Assembly (NCBI GenBank): GCA_002721875.1
Contig: PBLU01000026.1
Location: forward strand, 100,019-164,018
Direction: 5' to 3'
Length of the DNA: 64,000 bases
From: Chloroflexota bacterium
GTDB lineage: Bacteria > Chloroflexota > Dehalococcoidia > UBA1151 > TMED-70
Below, piece by piece: positions 37,502 through 46,563 of the stretch. Below the pieces are notes generated by a model. The model was given only the letters and a program-made list of their open reading frames with translations, was not told where the DNA came from and searched no databases. Each line of letters begins with the position of its first letter. The first letter of the stretch is position 1. A program made the position numbers and the translations under genes.

Positions 37502-39973
37502 TTAACATTTAGAATAACCACAACTGTAGCATTTTTGACAGCCTTCTTCAAATGCCAAATTACCTACGTCACATTCTGGACAGTTTTGCATAGAAGCAGC
37601 TGCATTAGCAGGCACTGAAACCGAAATAGTGTCTTTAACTATTTTTTTTTTTTCATCAACTGTAATCATTGATGATTGACTTTCGCTGTTATTGATACTA
37701 AACATAGATTTTTGAGTTGCCTCATTTATAACACTTGATGAGTTATTAGATACAACTTTTTCAAGTACCATTGCTAAAGCATCTGGAACTGATCTTACCA
37801 AATTCCCTTCATCCCACGCCGGTATATCTGTTATTCCTCTAAGCTGTTCTATTATCTCTTTAGGATCTAGCCCTGACCTAAGGCATAAAGATGATACTCT
37901 TGAAACGGCTTCAGCCATTGCTGCATCATTTCCGCCTGCTTTACCATGTGTAGTAAATATTTCGAAAGGTTTATCTCCGGCCATATTGATAGTTACGTAA
38001 AGATTTCCTCTTCCAGTCTTGACCCTTGAAGTGATTCCATATAGTTCTTGTGGTCTATCCATGGGAGTTATATAACCATTTACAGATTTCTCAGGAAGTA
38101 TATTATCCAGTTCTTCATTAGTTACTTCTCCGTTTAAGTCTTCTCTTGTTTTATCATTTGAAGTATCGTGCCCAGATGTTAAGACTTCAACTTGCCTTGA
38201 ACCTGATCTATAGACAGTAATGCCTTTGCATTTTGTTTCCCAAGCTAACATATAGGCATTTTCTACATCTTGAATTGTTGCTTCATTTGGAAAGTTTATT
38301 GTTTTGGAAATACCAGCATCTGTACTTTCTTGAAATGCGCTTTGCATAAGCACATGATAAGTTGGAGATATATCCGCAGCTGTATGAAATAGATTTTTTA
38401 CATTATCCGGGACGTCCAATCTATCTTGAAGAGATCCTCCGTCAGACAAATATTCCATTAGATCTTCAGAATAAATATTTTCATACCTACAAATATTTTC
38501 AAAGTTCTTATCAACATAAAATAAAGTTTCTCCTTCAAGAATATTATGTTTTCTGTATGCTAATGAAAAAATAGGCTCTATACCTGAAGATGCACCTGCA
38601 ATCATTGAAATTGTACCTGTTGGTGCAACTGTGAGTCTGCAAGCGTTCCTAAGAGGTTCTTCACCACGTTTTTCCATATCTGACCCTGCCCATTTTGGGA
38701 AGGGACCTCTTTCTATAGCTAGATCTCTTGATTCATTATCTGATTCTTCTTTAAAGAAAGCCATAATTTTTCTTCCAATCTCAACTCCTTCATCAGAATC
38801 ATATGATATACCTAGTTTTACTAATAGATCAGCAAATCCCATTACTCCAAGACCTAGTTTTCTTGTTCCTAAATTCATTTCTTCTATTTCTGGAATAGCA
38901 TATTTGTTACCATCTATTACATTATCTAAAAACCTAGTTGTTAATCTAATTGTTTTACTTAATTTAGTCCAATCTATTTCTACTTTTCCATCTGAGTCTT
39001 TTACAAACTTAGCTACATCAATTGATCCTAAGTTACATGACTCGTTTGGTAATAATGGTTGTTCACCACAAGGATTAGTTGCAGTAATCATACCGACATG
39101 CTTGACTGGGCTATTTCTATTTACTTCGTCTAGAAATATCATGCCTGGCTCTCCATTTAACCATGCGCCATGAACAATTTTTCCAAAGACCTCCCTAGCA
39201 TCTAGCCTTCCTGCAACTACCTTCTCACTATTTTCATCGGCTGGATCAGATTTTACATACAAAGAATATTCTGTACCATTCTTAACTGCTTCCATAAATT
39301 CATCGGATGCTCCCACAGAAATATTGAAATTATGAATTTGACCTTCTATAGTTTTACATTCAATAAAATCAAGAATGTTAGGGTGATGTACGTCCATAAC
39401 TGCCATGTTAGCACCATCTCTTTTCCCCCCTTGAGTTACTAGAGTAGAAACAGATGACAATAGTTTAAGCACTGCAATTGGCCCACATGCTTTTCCGTGA
39501 GTTGTAGCAATTGGAGTTCCTGTAGGTCTTATTTCTGATAAGGAAAAACCAGTTCCACCACCAAATTTTTGCACCATAGCCGCGTCATGGGCAGCTTTCA
39601 TAATTCCTTCCATTGAATCAGTCAAGGGTAGAACAAAGCATGCTGATAAAGTTCCTGCACCTGTACCAGCATTCATAAGAGTTGGAGAATTAGGTAAAAA
39701 TTCTAAACTTGCCATTGATTGATAAAATAAGTTTTCGATTTGTTTTACTCCTACATCATCTAAACCATAAGACTTTTCAGGTTTAGCAAGAGCTTTGGCA
39801 ACTCTAATAAACATTTCGTTAGGAGTTTCAATAACTTCATTGTTTTCGTCTTTTAATAAATATCTGTGTTCAAGAACTACTTTAGAATTATCGGTTAATG
39901 GAGCAGGCTCAAAATCATTGATTACTTCTCCATATCTATTTAAGTTAGTGCTAGTTTTTTTTGTTTGAACCAT
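37502..39973 (-). CDS. nrdJ: Vitamin B12-dependent (class II) ribonucleotide reductase
   Basis: It makes deoxyribonucleotides using an adenosylcobalamin-generated thiyl radical, with or without oxygen. Recognisable blocks are TLSACFVLPLTDSMEGI, the GGGTGFSLSEIRPTG loop, NPCGEQPLLPNESCNLGSID with the active-site cysteine, and the VAPTGTISMIAGASSGIEP substrate motif. The C-terminus carries the redox/zinc ribbon (NCPECDVGN, then CQKCYSCGYSKC). At 823 residues the length fits the NrdJ/NrdZ family. It overlaps nrdR by 23 bases and must share the NrdR-controlled promoter upstream. The cell thus needs cobalamin. Confidence 0.96.
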   Translation of the reverse strand: MVQTKKTSTNLNRYGEVINDFEPAPLTDNSKVVLEHRYLLKDENNEVIETPNEMFIRVAKALAKPEKSYGLDDVGVKQIENLFYQSMASLEFLPNSPTLMNAGTGAGTLSACFVLPLTDSMEGIMKAAHDAAMVQKFGGGTGFSLSEIRPTGTPIATTHGKACGPIAVLKLLSSVSTLVTQGGKRDGANMAVMDVHHPNILDFIECKTIEGQIHNFNISVGASDEFMEAVKNGTEYSLYVKSDPADENSEKVVAGRLDAREVFGKIVHGAWLNGEPGMIFLDEVNRNSPVKHVGMITATNPCGEQPLLPNESCNLGSIDVAKFVKDSDGKVEIDWTKLSKTIRLTTRFLDNVIDGNKYAIPEIEEMNLGTRKLGLGVMGFADLLVKLGISYDSDEGVEIGRKIMAFFKEESDNESRDLAIERGPFPKWAGSDMEKRGEEPLRNACRLTVAPTGTISMIAGASSGIEPIFSLAYRKHNILEGETLFYVDKNFENICRYENIYSEDLMEYLSDGGSLQDRLDVPDNVKNLFHTAADISPTYHVLMQSAFQESTDAGISKTINFPNEATIQDVENAYMLAWETKCKGITVYRSGSRQVEVLTSGHDTSNDKTREDLNGEVTNEELDNILPEKSVNGYITPMDRPQELYGITSRVKTGRGNLYVTINMAGDKPFEIFTTHGKAGGNDAAMAEAVSRVSSLCLRSGLDPKEIIEQLRGITDIPAWDEGNLVRSVPDALAMVLEKVVSNNSSSVINEATQKSMFSINNSESQSSMITVDEKKKIVKDTISVSVPANAAASMQNCPECDVGNLAFEEGCQKCYSCGYSKC

Positions 39974-40493
39974 TGACTTTTTCTCCTTTTCTTTTTTTAT
40001 TTTTTTCTTTTGGAAACATTTCCATCTGCTTTTTATCTACTACATTTTTTTCATTTTTCATTTTATCTATTTCATTAACAAAACTATTTTCGTCTTCGAA
40101 ATTTCTGTAAACGCTTGAAAATCTAATATAACTTACCTTATCAATATTCATTAGTTCATTCAGAACTAATTGGCCTATTAATCTTGACTCAATTTCAGCA
40201 CCATGATTTTGAAGTAAATTTGTTTCTATGTCATCTCCAATTTTTTCAATCCTTTCTATAGAAACTGGCCTTTTCTTACACGCAGTTGATATACTCCTAG
40301 TAAGTTTTTCTAAAGAAAAAGCCTCTTTGGTATTGTCCTTTTTAACGACGTTCAGAAGTTGAGAATGTATTTTTTCATAAGTAGTAAACCTAAGAGAGCA
40401 TAGTAAGCATTCTCTTCTTCTTCTTATTCCATCCTGAGCATCTCTAGAATCAACTACTTTAGATTCTTCATTTTCACAATAGGGACAATTCAT
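39951..40493 (-). CDS. nrdR: Transcriptional repressor NrdR
   Basis: NrdR is an ATP/dATP-sensing repressor of ribonucleotide reductase genes. The zinc ribbon is MNCPYCENEESKVVDSRDAQDG with the second knuckle CLLCSLRFTTYEK, followed by the ATP-cone domain (about 47-135: VVKKDNTKEAFSLEKL, IGQLVLNELMNIDKVSYIRFSSVYRNF). A lysine-rich tail of about 35 residues after the cone (EKNKKRKGEKVNGSNKKN) is longer than normal. Two NrdR-box-like sites and a promoter lie directly upstream, so it probably regulates itself together with nrdJ. Confidence 0.95.
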   Translation of the reverse strand: MNCPYCENEESKVVDSRDAQDGIRRRRECLLCSLRFTTYEKIHSQLLNVVKKDNTKEAFSLEKLTRSISTACKKRPVSIERIEKIGDDIETNLLQNHGAEIESRLIGQLVLNELMNIDKVSYIRFSSVYRNFEDENSFVNEIDKMKNEKNVVDKKQMEMFPKEKNKKRKGEKVNGSNKKN

Positions 40494-40538
40494 AACAAAT
40501 AATATAAAATACCTTAAAAAATTTTGGGTTAGTTATAA

Positions 40539-40566
40539 TATCTACTATTTGTTGTACCTTTGTCAA
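40539..40566 (-). promoter_or_regulatory. Promoter of the nrdR-nrdJ operon
   Basis: On the minus strand TTGACA (40566-40561) is followed after 16 bases by TAGATA (40544-40539); GATATT with an 18-base spacer is an alternative -10. One NrdR-like box lies in the spacer and another upstream of the -35. Confidence 0.55.
40542..40557 (-). promoter_or_regulatory. NrdR-box-like operator, proximal
   Basis: GTACAACAAATAGTAG on the minus strand is a partial match (about 9 of 16) to the NrdR-box pattern I recall (ACACAATATATTGTGT-like). It sits within the promoter spacer, 32 bases start-to-start from the better distal box. Confidence 0.5.
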
Positions 40567-40573
40567 GGGACCT

Positions 40574-40589
40574 GTACAACATATTGTGC
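40574..40589 (-). promoter_or_regulatory. NrdR-box-like operator, distal
   Basis: GCACAATATGTTGTAC on the minus strand matches the NrdR-box pattern at about 12 of 16 positions, just upstream of the -35. Boxes typically occur as a pair about three helical turns apart, as here. Confidence 0.65.
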
Positions 40590-40655
40590 ATCTAAATTGT
40601 AATAAAACAAGTTATTAATGAAAAAAGTTATTATTCAGATCAGATTATTTGTAAT

Positions 40656-41735
40656 TTACTTTCTTAGAAATGGAGGTATATCAAGATCGTTTTTGTTATT
40701 CCTCGTTGATTCCTGATTGGGTAAAGGGCGATCACTTGAAGAAATATTAGTTTCATTTTTTTCTGATTTGTAGGGACTTTCCAAGGAAGGAAATCCGGTA
40801 CCAATTAGCGTAATTCTCATTTCATTATTTAGCTTTTCGTCTGTAACAGTACCAAATATAATATTTGCTTCAGGGTCTACAACAGATGAAATTGTTTGGG
40901 ATGCTTGTTCAATTTCGTTGATTGATAAGTCAGAACCTCCAGTAATATTAAACAATACTCCCTTAGCTCCATCTATAGTCTGCTCTAGTAATGGTGATGA
41001 AATTGCCATTTCTGCAGCTTCAATTGCTTTATCCTCTCCCTTGCCTGTTCCTATTGCCATCCAAGCAGGTCCTGCGTTTTTCATGATTGTAGTAACATCA
41101 GCAAAATCAAGATTTATTTCTCCGGGAACCAAGATTAATTCAGCGATTGATTGTACTCCTTGCCTAAGTACATCATCTGCTCTTCTAAATGCCATATCCA
41201 TAGATATATTAGTTTCTGTTGCAAGTAATAATCTATCATTCGGAACAACTATTAGTGTGTCGCATTGTTCCTCGAGCCTAGCTACTCCTTCTATTGCTTG
41301 TTTTGTTCGTTGAGATCCTTCAAAAGCAAATGGTTTTGTAACAACTCCAACAGTAAGTGCTCCCGCTTCTTTAGCAACACTAGCAACTACAGGTGCGCCT
41401 CCTGTTCCTGTTCCACCTCCCATACCAGCTGCTATAAAAACCATATCTTGACCGCCAACGAGTTCTAATATGTGCTCTCTATCTTCTTCATGACAAAGTC
41501 TTCCTTTTTCAGGGTTTCCGCCTACACCCATTCCTCTGGCTAATCTATCACCTACTCTTAGTTTCTGTGGTACATCTGAGTGAGATAGAGCTTGTGCATC
41601 TGTATTTATCGTTGCATACTCAATATATGGTATTTTATTTCTGTACATTCTGTTAACAGCATTAGAACCACCACCACCAACACCAATAACAGCTACTTTA
41701 GCTTGTCCAATATTTTCTTTTACATCTTCTGCCAA
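40656..41735 (-). CDS. ftsZ: Cell division GTPase FtsZ (division-cluster copy)
   Basis: This is the second FtsZ in the window. The GTP site [15 protein letters not shown], tubulin signature [14 protein letters not shown] and NLDFADV T7 loop are intact. A variable, Asn/Ser-rich linker ([15 protein letters not shown]) leads to the terminal LDIPPFLRK that binds FtsA. At 359 residues the length is normal. It follows rsmH and ftsA on the minus strand, with a 9-base gap after ftsA. It shares the catalytic core with the copy at 28924-30000 but the tails differ. Confidence 0.97.
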   Translation of the reverse strand: MAEDVKENIGQAKVAVIGVGGGGSNAVNRMYRNKIPYIEYATINTDAQALSHSDVPQKLRVGDRLARGMGVGGNPEKGRLCHEEDREHILELVGGQDMVFIAAGMGGGTGTGGAPVVASVAKEAGALTVGVVTKPFAFEGSQRTKQAIEGVARLEEQCDTLIVVPNDRLLLATETNISMDMAFRRADDVLRQGVQSIAELILVPGEINLDFADVTTIMKNAGPAWMAIGTGKGEDKAIEAAEMAISSPLLEQTIDGAKGVLFNITGGSDLSINEIEQASQTISSVVDPEANIIFGTVTDEKLNNEMRITLIGTGFPSLESPYKSEKNETNISSSDRPLPNQESTRNNKNDLDIPPFLRK

Positions 41736-41744
41736 AATTATTTC

Positions 41745-43055
41745 CTATCTTTTAATTGAAGAAATGAACTTTTTTATATACTGATTTATGTTCAATAGTA
41801 ACATTTTAACATTATTTTCCACATTTGATGAAATACTACTAAGTTTTTTTGTTTCTATGCTGAAACTATTTATCCCATTTTCTGACATAAATGAATTTGA
41901 TTTATGTATATATTCGTTTTGAAAATCCAATTCATGAATTAAGTTAGCTGAAGAAATTACTGCCATAGATTCAATAGGTAAATTTTCACCTAAGAATTTT
42001 AAGTTTTTAGTCTCAGCTAATCTTGCTTTAGATTGAAAGATATATCTTCCTAAGGCAACAATACCCTGAAGTTTACTACCTCCACCGCAAAGAATTAATC
42101 TTTCTGGTAGATTTTCCACTCCCATTTTTTCTATGATATCTTGTTTTATGAGGGTAAATATTTCTACAGCTCTTTCTTTAAGAACTTGAGATATTTGACG
42201 CTTTGTAATTTCAAAAGTTTTTGATGAATCCTTATCTCTTACTATGACTTTTTCTGCTATTCTTTCATTTTCAGGTGTGCAGCTAGTTTCAAGTTTTAAT
42301 TGATTAGCAAAATCAATATTAGTGGAAAAGGCAATTGATAAATCTGAGGTGAACTGTGAGCCTCCAACTGGAAGAGCTCCAGTAAGTATAGGGTTTCCTT
42401 TTTTAGAAAGACAATAGCTTGTTGTTGATGAACCTATATCTATTATCAATGAACCAATTTCTCTTTCATCAGAATTAAGCAAATATTTAGATAAGGCAAC
42501 TATGTCTGATGTAATAAAATTACACTTAAGACCTGAATCAGTAACAGCTTTAACTATTTTCTCATAATGTTCACTATCAATATTCACATATAAGTTTTGT
42601 ACTAATATATTTTTTGAATGCATTCCAAGAGGATGTCTAATTCCAATCATCCCATCCAAACTATAATCTAAAGCAATTATATGAGCAGTTTTTTTTGATG
42701 AAAAAGAGTTTATTTTTGGATTATTTTTTGTCAAAAGATTAAGCTGTTCTTGAGTTATTATTTTTGAGCTGTCCAAATTTTCTAATGAAGATTCTATAAT
42801 AACTGAAGAAACATTAGTTCCACTAAAAGAAATATTGCAATCTATTATTTCGTTTTCAACATTTTTATAATCTCTAATTAGATTTTTTAATTGATTGGAA
42901 ATTACGTCTATCATTTCATTAGAAAGGTTATCTCTTACAGGATTTGCATATGTTTTTTCAGCATAGAATAAAATCTCAAGATTATTAAATTTTTTTTCAG
43001 ACAAACATAATTTAGATGAAGATGAACCTATGTCTAACGTTAAGATTTTTCCCAT
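41745..43055 (-). CDS. ftsA: Cell division protein FtsA-like actin homologue
   Basis: FtsA anchors FtsZ to the membrane. It is an actin-fold ATPase: phosphate-1 motif ILTLDIGSSSSKLCL at the start, phosphate-2 LIIDIGSSTTSYCL near the centre, and the adenosine motif LILCGGGSKLQGI. The SHS2 (1C) subdomain is present between, and the C-terminus ends in a basic amphipathic helix (QYIKKFISSIKR) fitting the membrane-targeting sequence. At 436 residues it is normal. Sequence is divergent from model FtsA, so identity leans on the actin motifs, tail and ftsZ neighbour. It directly abuts rsmH (shared base). Confidence 0.87.
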   Translation of the reverse strand: MGKILTLDIGSSSSKLCLSEKKFNNLEILFYAEKTYANPVRDNLSNEMIDVISNQLKNLIRDYKNVENEIIDCNISFSGTNVSSVIIESSLENLDSSKIITQEQLNLLTKNNPKINSFSSKKTAHIIALDYSLDGMIGIRHPLGMHSKNILVQNLYVNIDSEHYEKIVKAVTDSGLKCNFITSDIVALSKYLLNSDEREIGSLIIDIGSSTTSYCLSKKGNPILTGALPVGGSQFTSDLSIAFSTNIDFANQLKLETSCTPENERIAEKVIVRDKDSSKTFEITKRQISQVLKERAVEIFTLIKQDIIEKMGVENLPERLILCGGGSKLQGIVALGRYIFQSKARLAETKNLKFLGENLPIESMAVISSANLIHELDFQNEYIHKSNSFMSENGINSFSIETKKLSSISSNVENNVKMLLLNINQYIKKFISSIKR

Positions 43056-43993
43056 TATAAAATTCTTTCTATAACCCTTAGTTTTGCACTTCTACTTCTT
43101 CTATTACTTGTTATTTCATTCGATGAAGGTGAAATAGGTTTTTTTGTAATAACTTTAAGTTTTGGCTCATGGTTACATTCACATTTAATTACATTTGGCA
43201 AACAAATACAATATTTTGATTCCCTTCGAAAGTAATTTTTTACAATTCTATCTTCAATTGAGTGATAAGAAATTACTGCTAATCTTCCACCAATTCCTAT
43301 AATTTCGAGCGATTGTTCCAAGACTTCTGATAATGCAGAAAGTTCTTCGTTAATATAGATTCTTAATGCCTGAAATGTTTTAGTAGCTGGATTTATTTTA
43401 TGATTTGAAATATATATTTTTTTCTTAATAATTTCAGCTAATTCATTAGAATGTTTTATGGGTCTATTTTCAACTATAATTTTTGCTATTTTTCTAGCTC
43501 TTCTTTCGTCACCAAAATGATATAAAATATCAGCTATTTCGTTTTCTTGAAAGGTATTTACTACTTGATCTGCAGTCAATTTTTGGTTAAATGAGAATCG
43601 CATATCAAGAGGAGATTTTCTCATAAATGAAAAACCTCTCGTTTCGATGTTAAGTTGTAATGAAGAAACTCCTAAATCTAGTAAAATTCCATGAGCAGGT
43701 ATGAAATCTCTTCTCATTGCAATTTTTCTTAGGTTTCTAAAATTATCGTTTACAAAAATCACTCTGTCTTTATATTTTTCAAGTCTTGATTTTGAAACTT
43801 CAATTGCTTCATGATCTGCATCTATTCCTAAAACCTCTCCTCCTGGATTACTGGCATCAAGTATTGATTTACTATGACCTCCTTCTCCAAGAGTGCAATC
43901 AATATATCTCCCTCCTGAAACAACATCTAAGTATTTCAATATTTCGGGAACCATAACAGGATTATGTTGTATTTCTAAATCTTTCAAAAGCAA
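43055..43993 (-). CDS. rsmH: 16S rRNA (cytosine1402-N4)-methyltransferase
   Basis: RsmH (MraW) methylates C1402 of 16S rRNA. The N-terminal signature HNPVMVPEILKYL, the SAM motif YIDCTLGEGGHS, the block LLDLGVSSLQL, and GRLAVISYHSIEDRIVK with the terminal RSRSAKLRVIER are all present. At 312 residues the length is normal. The start is TTG (two in-frame TTG codons at 43993 and 43987). It leads a stripped division cluster, rsmH-ftsA-ftsZ, with no mraZ, ftsL, ftsI or mur genes. Confidence 0.95.
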   Translation of the reverse strand: MLLKDLEIQHNPVMVPEILKYLDVVSGGRYIDCTLGEGGHSKSILDASNPGGEVLGIDADHEAIEVSKSRLEKYKDRVIFVNDNFRNLRKIAMRRDFIPAHGILLDLGVSSLQLNIETRGFSFMRKSPLDMRFSFNQKLTADQVVNTFQENEIADILYHFGDERRARKIAKIIVENRPIKHSNELAEIIKKKIYISNHKINPATKTFQALRIYINEELSALSEVLEQSLEIIGIGGRLAVISYHSIEDRIVKNYFRRESKYCICLPNVIKCECNHEPKLKVITKKPISPSSNEITSNRRSRSAKLRVIERIL

Positions 43994-44088
43994 AAAAAAT
44001 ATCCTTATTTATAAATATTATAAAGTTTTATAATCTCATTTATCACTTTGTTTTTTCAATTGCAGTTCAATACGAGTTTAAAGATGTT

Positions 44089-44094
44089 TATAAT
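44089..44094 (+). promoter_or_regulatory. Putative -10 element for moaB
   Basis: A perfect TATAAT ends 8 bases before the moaB ATG at 44103. TTCAAT at 44066-44071, 17 bases upstream, is a weak -35. No ribosome-binding site fits between, suggesting a leaderless message. Confidence 0.45.
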
Positions 44095-44102
44095 ATTAGA
44101 AT

Positions 44103-44582
44103 ATGAAAAAATTTGTTTGCATAACTATTTCTGACTCTAGATCCAAAGATCCAAATATATCTGATTTAGCGGGATTAAGAATAATAGAGTCTTTAGAAAA
44201 AAAATATGAGTTTTTAGAAAAAAAAATAATTCCTGATGAAAAAAATATAATTAGTAAAACCATAAGTGATTTTTTAAGTTATAAAGATCTAGATCTTATT
44301 ATTACAACTGGAGGAACTGGAGTTTCTAGTAGAGATGTAACTCCTGAAGCTACAAAGAATTTGATTCAAAAAGAAATTCCTGGAATTCCTGAACTTATAA
44401 GAAATCAATTTTATAAAAATATTGAAACTTCTGTTTTATATAGAGGTCTATGTGGAATCTCAAACAAAAAAATAATCTTAAATCTTCCGGGTAGTCCAGG
44501 TGGAGTTAAGGATGGATTATTAGTTTCTGAACCTTTGTTTGATCATATATTCAAGATGATTTCAGGTAATACAGAGCATTAA
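44103..44582 (+). CDS. Molybdenum cofactor biosynthesis protein MoaB/MogA family
   Basis: This MoCF-domain protein adenylylates molybdopterin (MogA/MoaB type) in molybdenum cofactor synthesis. It starts FVCITISDSRSKDPNISDLAG, carries the hallmark ITTGGTGVSSRDVTPEA, and ends with IILNLPGSPGGVKDGL. At 159 residues it is normal. Together with modABC it implies that the cell uses molybdo- or tungsto-enzymes. It is tightly followed by trmD (2-base gap), replacing the usual rpsP-rimM leaders. Confidence 0.92.
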   Translation: MKKFVCITISDSRSKDPNISDLAGLRIIESLEKKYEFLEKKIIPDEKNIISKTISDFLSYKDLDLIITTGGTGVSSRDVTPEATKNLIQKEIPGIPELIRNQFYKNIETSVLYRGLCGISNKKIILNLPGSPGGVKDGLLVSEPLFDHIFKMISGNTEH

Positions 44583-44583
44583 T

Positions 44584-45267
44584 ATGAAGAGTATTGATAT
44601 AGTTAGTATATTTCCAGAAATTATAGATTTGTACTTGCAAAATTCTCCTGTAACTAAATCTATCCCAGAAAAAGATATTATTATAAAGACCCACCAACTC
44701 AGAAATTTTTCTGAAGATAAGCACAGTAGAGTTGATGATAAACAATATGGTGGAGATCCAGGCATGGTTCTGATGGCAGAACCTCTTATGAAATCTATTG
44801 ATTATATTTCAGGATTAAGATCATCTAATCCATTTACCATTTTAATGTCTCCTCAAGGTAAAAAATTAGATCAAAATATTATTTTAGAAATCTTAAATAA
44901 CGACAATATTGCAATAGTTTGTGGAAGATATGAAGGCGTTGACGAAAGATTCATAGAAGAAAAAGTTAATATAGAAGTATCTATTGGAGACTTCATTTTG
45001 TCAGGAGGAGAATTGCCTTCTTTAATTCTATTAGAATCACTTCTCAGATTTATTCCTGGGATTATTGGTAATGAAAAATCTCTTGATAATGATACTTTTG
45101 GTAAAAATTATAAAAATTTACTAAAAGGACCTGTATACACGAGGCCTAAAAAAATTAAAGATAGAGAAGTACCTCAAATACTTTTGTCTGGGGATCATAA
45201 AAAAATTGAAGATTGGAGAAAAAAAATTTCTAAAAATAGGACTAAAGAAAGAAGAAAAGATTTATAA
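44584..45267 (+). CDS. trmD: tRNA (guanine37-N1)-methyltransferase
   Basis: TrmD methylates G37 next to the anticodon to prevent frameshifting. It has the SPOUT knot: DIVSIFPEIIDLYLQNS at the start, DKQYGGDPGMVLMAEP, IVCGRYEGVDERFIEE, and VSIGDFILSGGELPSLILLES in the trefoil. At 227 residues it is close to the short bacterial forms. rplS follows after about 90 bases with its own possible promoter. Confidence 0.96.
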   Translation: MKSIDIVSIFPEIIDLYLQNSPVTKSIPEKDIIIKTHQLRNFSEDKHSRVDDKQYGGDPGMVLMAEPLMKSIDYISGLRSSNPFTILMSPQGKKLDQNIILEILNNDNIAIVCGRYEGVDERFIEEKVNIEVSIGDFILSGGELPSLILLESLLRFIPGIIGNEKSLDNDTFGKNYKNLLKGPVYTRPKKIKDREVPQILLSGDHKKIEDWRKKISKNRTKERRKDL

Positions 45268-45359
45268 AAATAATATAAATTTATCCAAGAATTTATAGTG
45301 GATAAGTGTTATTATAGTTACTTCGTATGAAATTAAGTTTGATAATTTAGATCTAATAA

Positions 45360-45905
45360 ATGACTGTAGAAGATAAAAACCAAGAAGAGCCAAAAGCTGA
45401 AGAAACTCCAGTAGAAGAGCCAAAAGCTGAAGAAACTCCAGCAGAAGAGCCAAAAGCTGAAGAAACTCCAGCAGAAGAGCCAAAAGCTGAAGAAACCCCA
45501 GTAGAAGAGCCAAAAGCTGAAGAAACTCCAGCAGAAGAGCCAAAAGCTGAAGAAATATTAGACTATTTGGGTAAAGTACCTTCAAATAACAGTATCGATT
45601 CTTTCTCGAGTGGAGATACAGTTATATTAAATCTTCTAATCAAAGAGGGAGATAGAGAAAGAGTTCAGTCTTTTCAAGGGAATGTCATTAGAGGAAGTCA
45701 TATTAATGGAAATAAAGTTTTGCCTGGTAAAACTTTTACTGTTAGAAGAATATCGTCTGGAGTTGGAGTAGAAAGGACAGTTCCTATCAGTTCTCCTTCA
45801 ATAGAATCAGTTAAAGTTATCAGAAAAGGTAAAGTTAGAAAATCAAAACTCTACTATTTAAGAGATTTAACTGGTAAAAAGGCTAGAATTAAAGAAGCTA
45901 GATAG
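45360..45905 (+). CDS. rplS: 50S ribosomal protein L19 with an acidic repeat extension
   Basis: L19 lies at the 30S-50S interface. The normal domain is residues about 65-181 ([21 protein letters not shown], then [20 protein letters not shown] and the basic tail [13 protein letters not shown]). In front is an extension of about 60 residues made of a 10-residue motif, [11 protein letters not shown], repeated five times plus a partial copy. It is strongly acidic, proline-rich and probably disordered. The ATG at 45360 was chosen because the frame and repeats are open from there; a later start would lack an ATG or ribosome-binding site. Confidence 0.94.
   Translation: MTVEDKNQEEPKAEETPVEEPKAEETPAEEPKAEETPAEEPKAEETPVEEPKAEETPAEEPKAEEILDYLGKVPSNNSIDSFSSGDTVILNLLIKEGDRERVQSFQGNVIRGSHINGNKVLPGKTFTVRRISSGVGVERTVPISSPSIESVKVIRKGKVRKSKLYYLRDLTGKKARIKEAR
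45384..45554 (+). repeat. 30-bp tandem repeat in the 5' end of rplS
   Basis: A 30-base unit starting GAAGAGCCAAAAGCTGAAGA occurs in five nearly identical full copies (starts 45384, 45414, 45444, 45474, 45504) and a truncated sixth (45534). Copies differ at one or two bases, mostly T/C in ACTCCA/ACCCCA and GTA/GCA, consistent with recent unit duplication. Being 30 bases, changes in copy number keep the frame. Confidence 0.95.
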
Positions 45906-45915
45906 AGGGTTAAAT

Positions 45916-46548
45916 ATGACAATCTTACCTATCAGAGTATTTCCAGATCCAATTTTAAGACAGCAGTCAAAAGAAATAAAAGAAATAAACAAAGAGGTTA
46001 CAGAACTTGGCTTTAATATGTTGGAGACAATGCGCTCAGCTAAAGGAATTGGATTAGCTGCACCTCAAGTTGGTAAATTACTCAAACTAATAACAATTCA
46101 AATCCCTGAAAATGAACCTATGATTATGTTTAATCCTAAGATTGAAAATTCTTATGGAAAAAGAAATGTTGAAGAGGGATGCTTAAGTGTACCTGGCTTC
46201 ACAGGAATAATAGAAAGATCGATTAGTATTGATGCATCATATATAGATAAAAATAAAGCAAAAATAAAGTTATCTGCAACTGATCTATTATCCCAAGCTA
46301 TTGAACACGAGATCGATCACCTTAATGGTATAGTATATCTTGATCATCTTAAAAGTCATGAAGATTTACACAAATCTGGAATTACACCCAATGATGTTCA
46401 TTGGCATGATATAGGATATAAAATTTTAGTAAATAAAACTAAGGCTTCGTCTCAAGATAAGATTGTAGATGAAGTAATAGAAAAAAAAATACAATTATCA
46501 AAAATTAAATCAGATAGTTCAATTGATGAGGCTTCTGTAGATATTTAG
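45916..46548 (+). CDS. def: Peptide deformylase with C-terminal extension
   Basis: It removes the N-formyl group from new proteins. The three family motifs are present: GIGLAAPQVG, EEGCLSVPGF (metal Cys) and EHEIDHLNG (metal His pair and catalytic Glu). The core ends near residue 145. After it comes an unusual tail of about 65 residues with GITPNDVHWHDIG and a charged end, not needed for catalysis. AGAGGG precedes the ATG. It follows rplS by 10 bases. Confidence 0.95.
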   Translation: MTILPIRVFPDPILRQQSKEIKEINKEVTELGFNMLETMRSAKGIGLAAPQVGKLLKLITIQIPENEPMIMFNPKIENSYGKRNVEEGCLSVPGFTGIIERSISIDASYIDKNKAKIKLSATDLLSQAIEHEIDHLNGIVYLDHLKSHEDLHKSGITPNDVHWHDIGYKILVNKTKASSQDKIVDEVIEKKIQLSKIKSDSSIDEASVDI

Positions 46549-46563
46549 TAAAAAAGGAAAAAA

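Noticed and set aside
45384..45554. CRISPR-like regular spacing
   Set aside because: The 30-base units are directly joined with no spacers and encode L19's N-terminal arm, so this is a coding tandem repeat.
45262..45585. Long minus-strand open frame rich in [10 protein letters not shown] repeats
   Set aside because: It is the antisense shadow of the 30-base repeats in rplS; composition is an artefact of the repeat and it has no ribosome-binding site.
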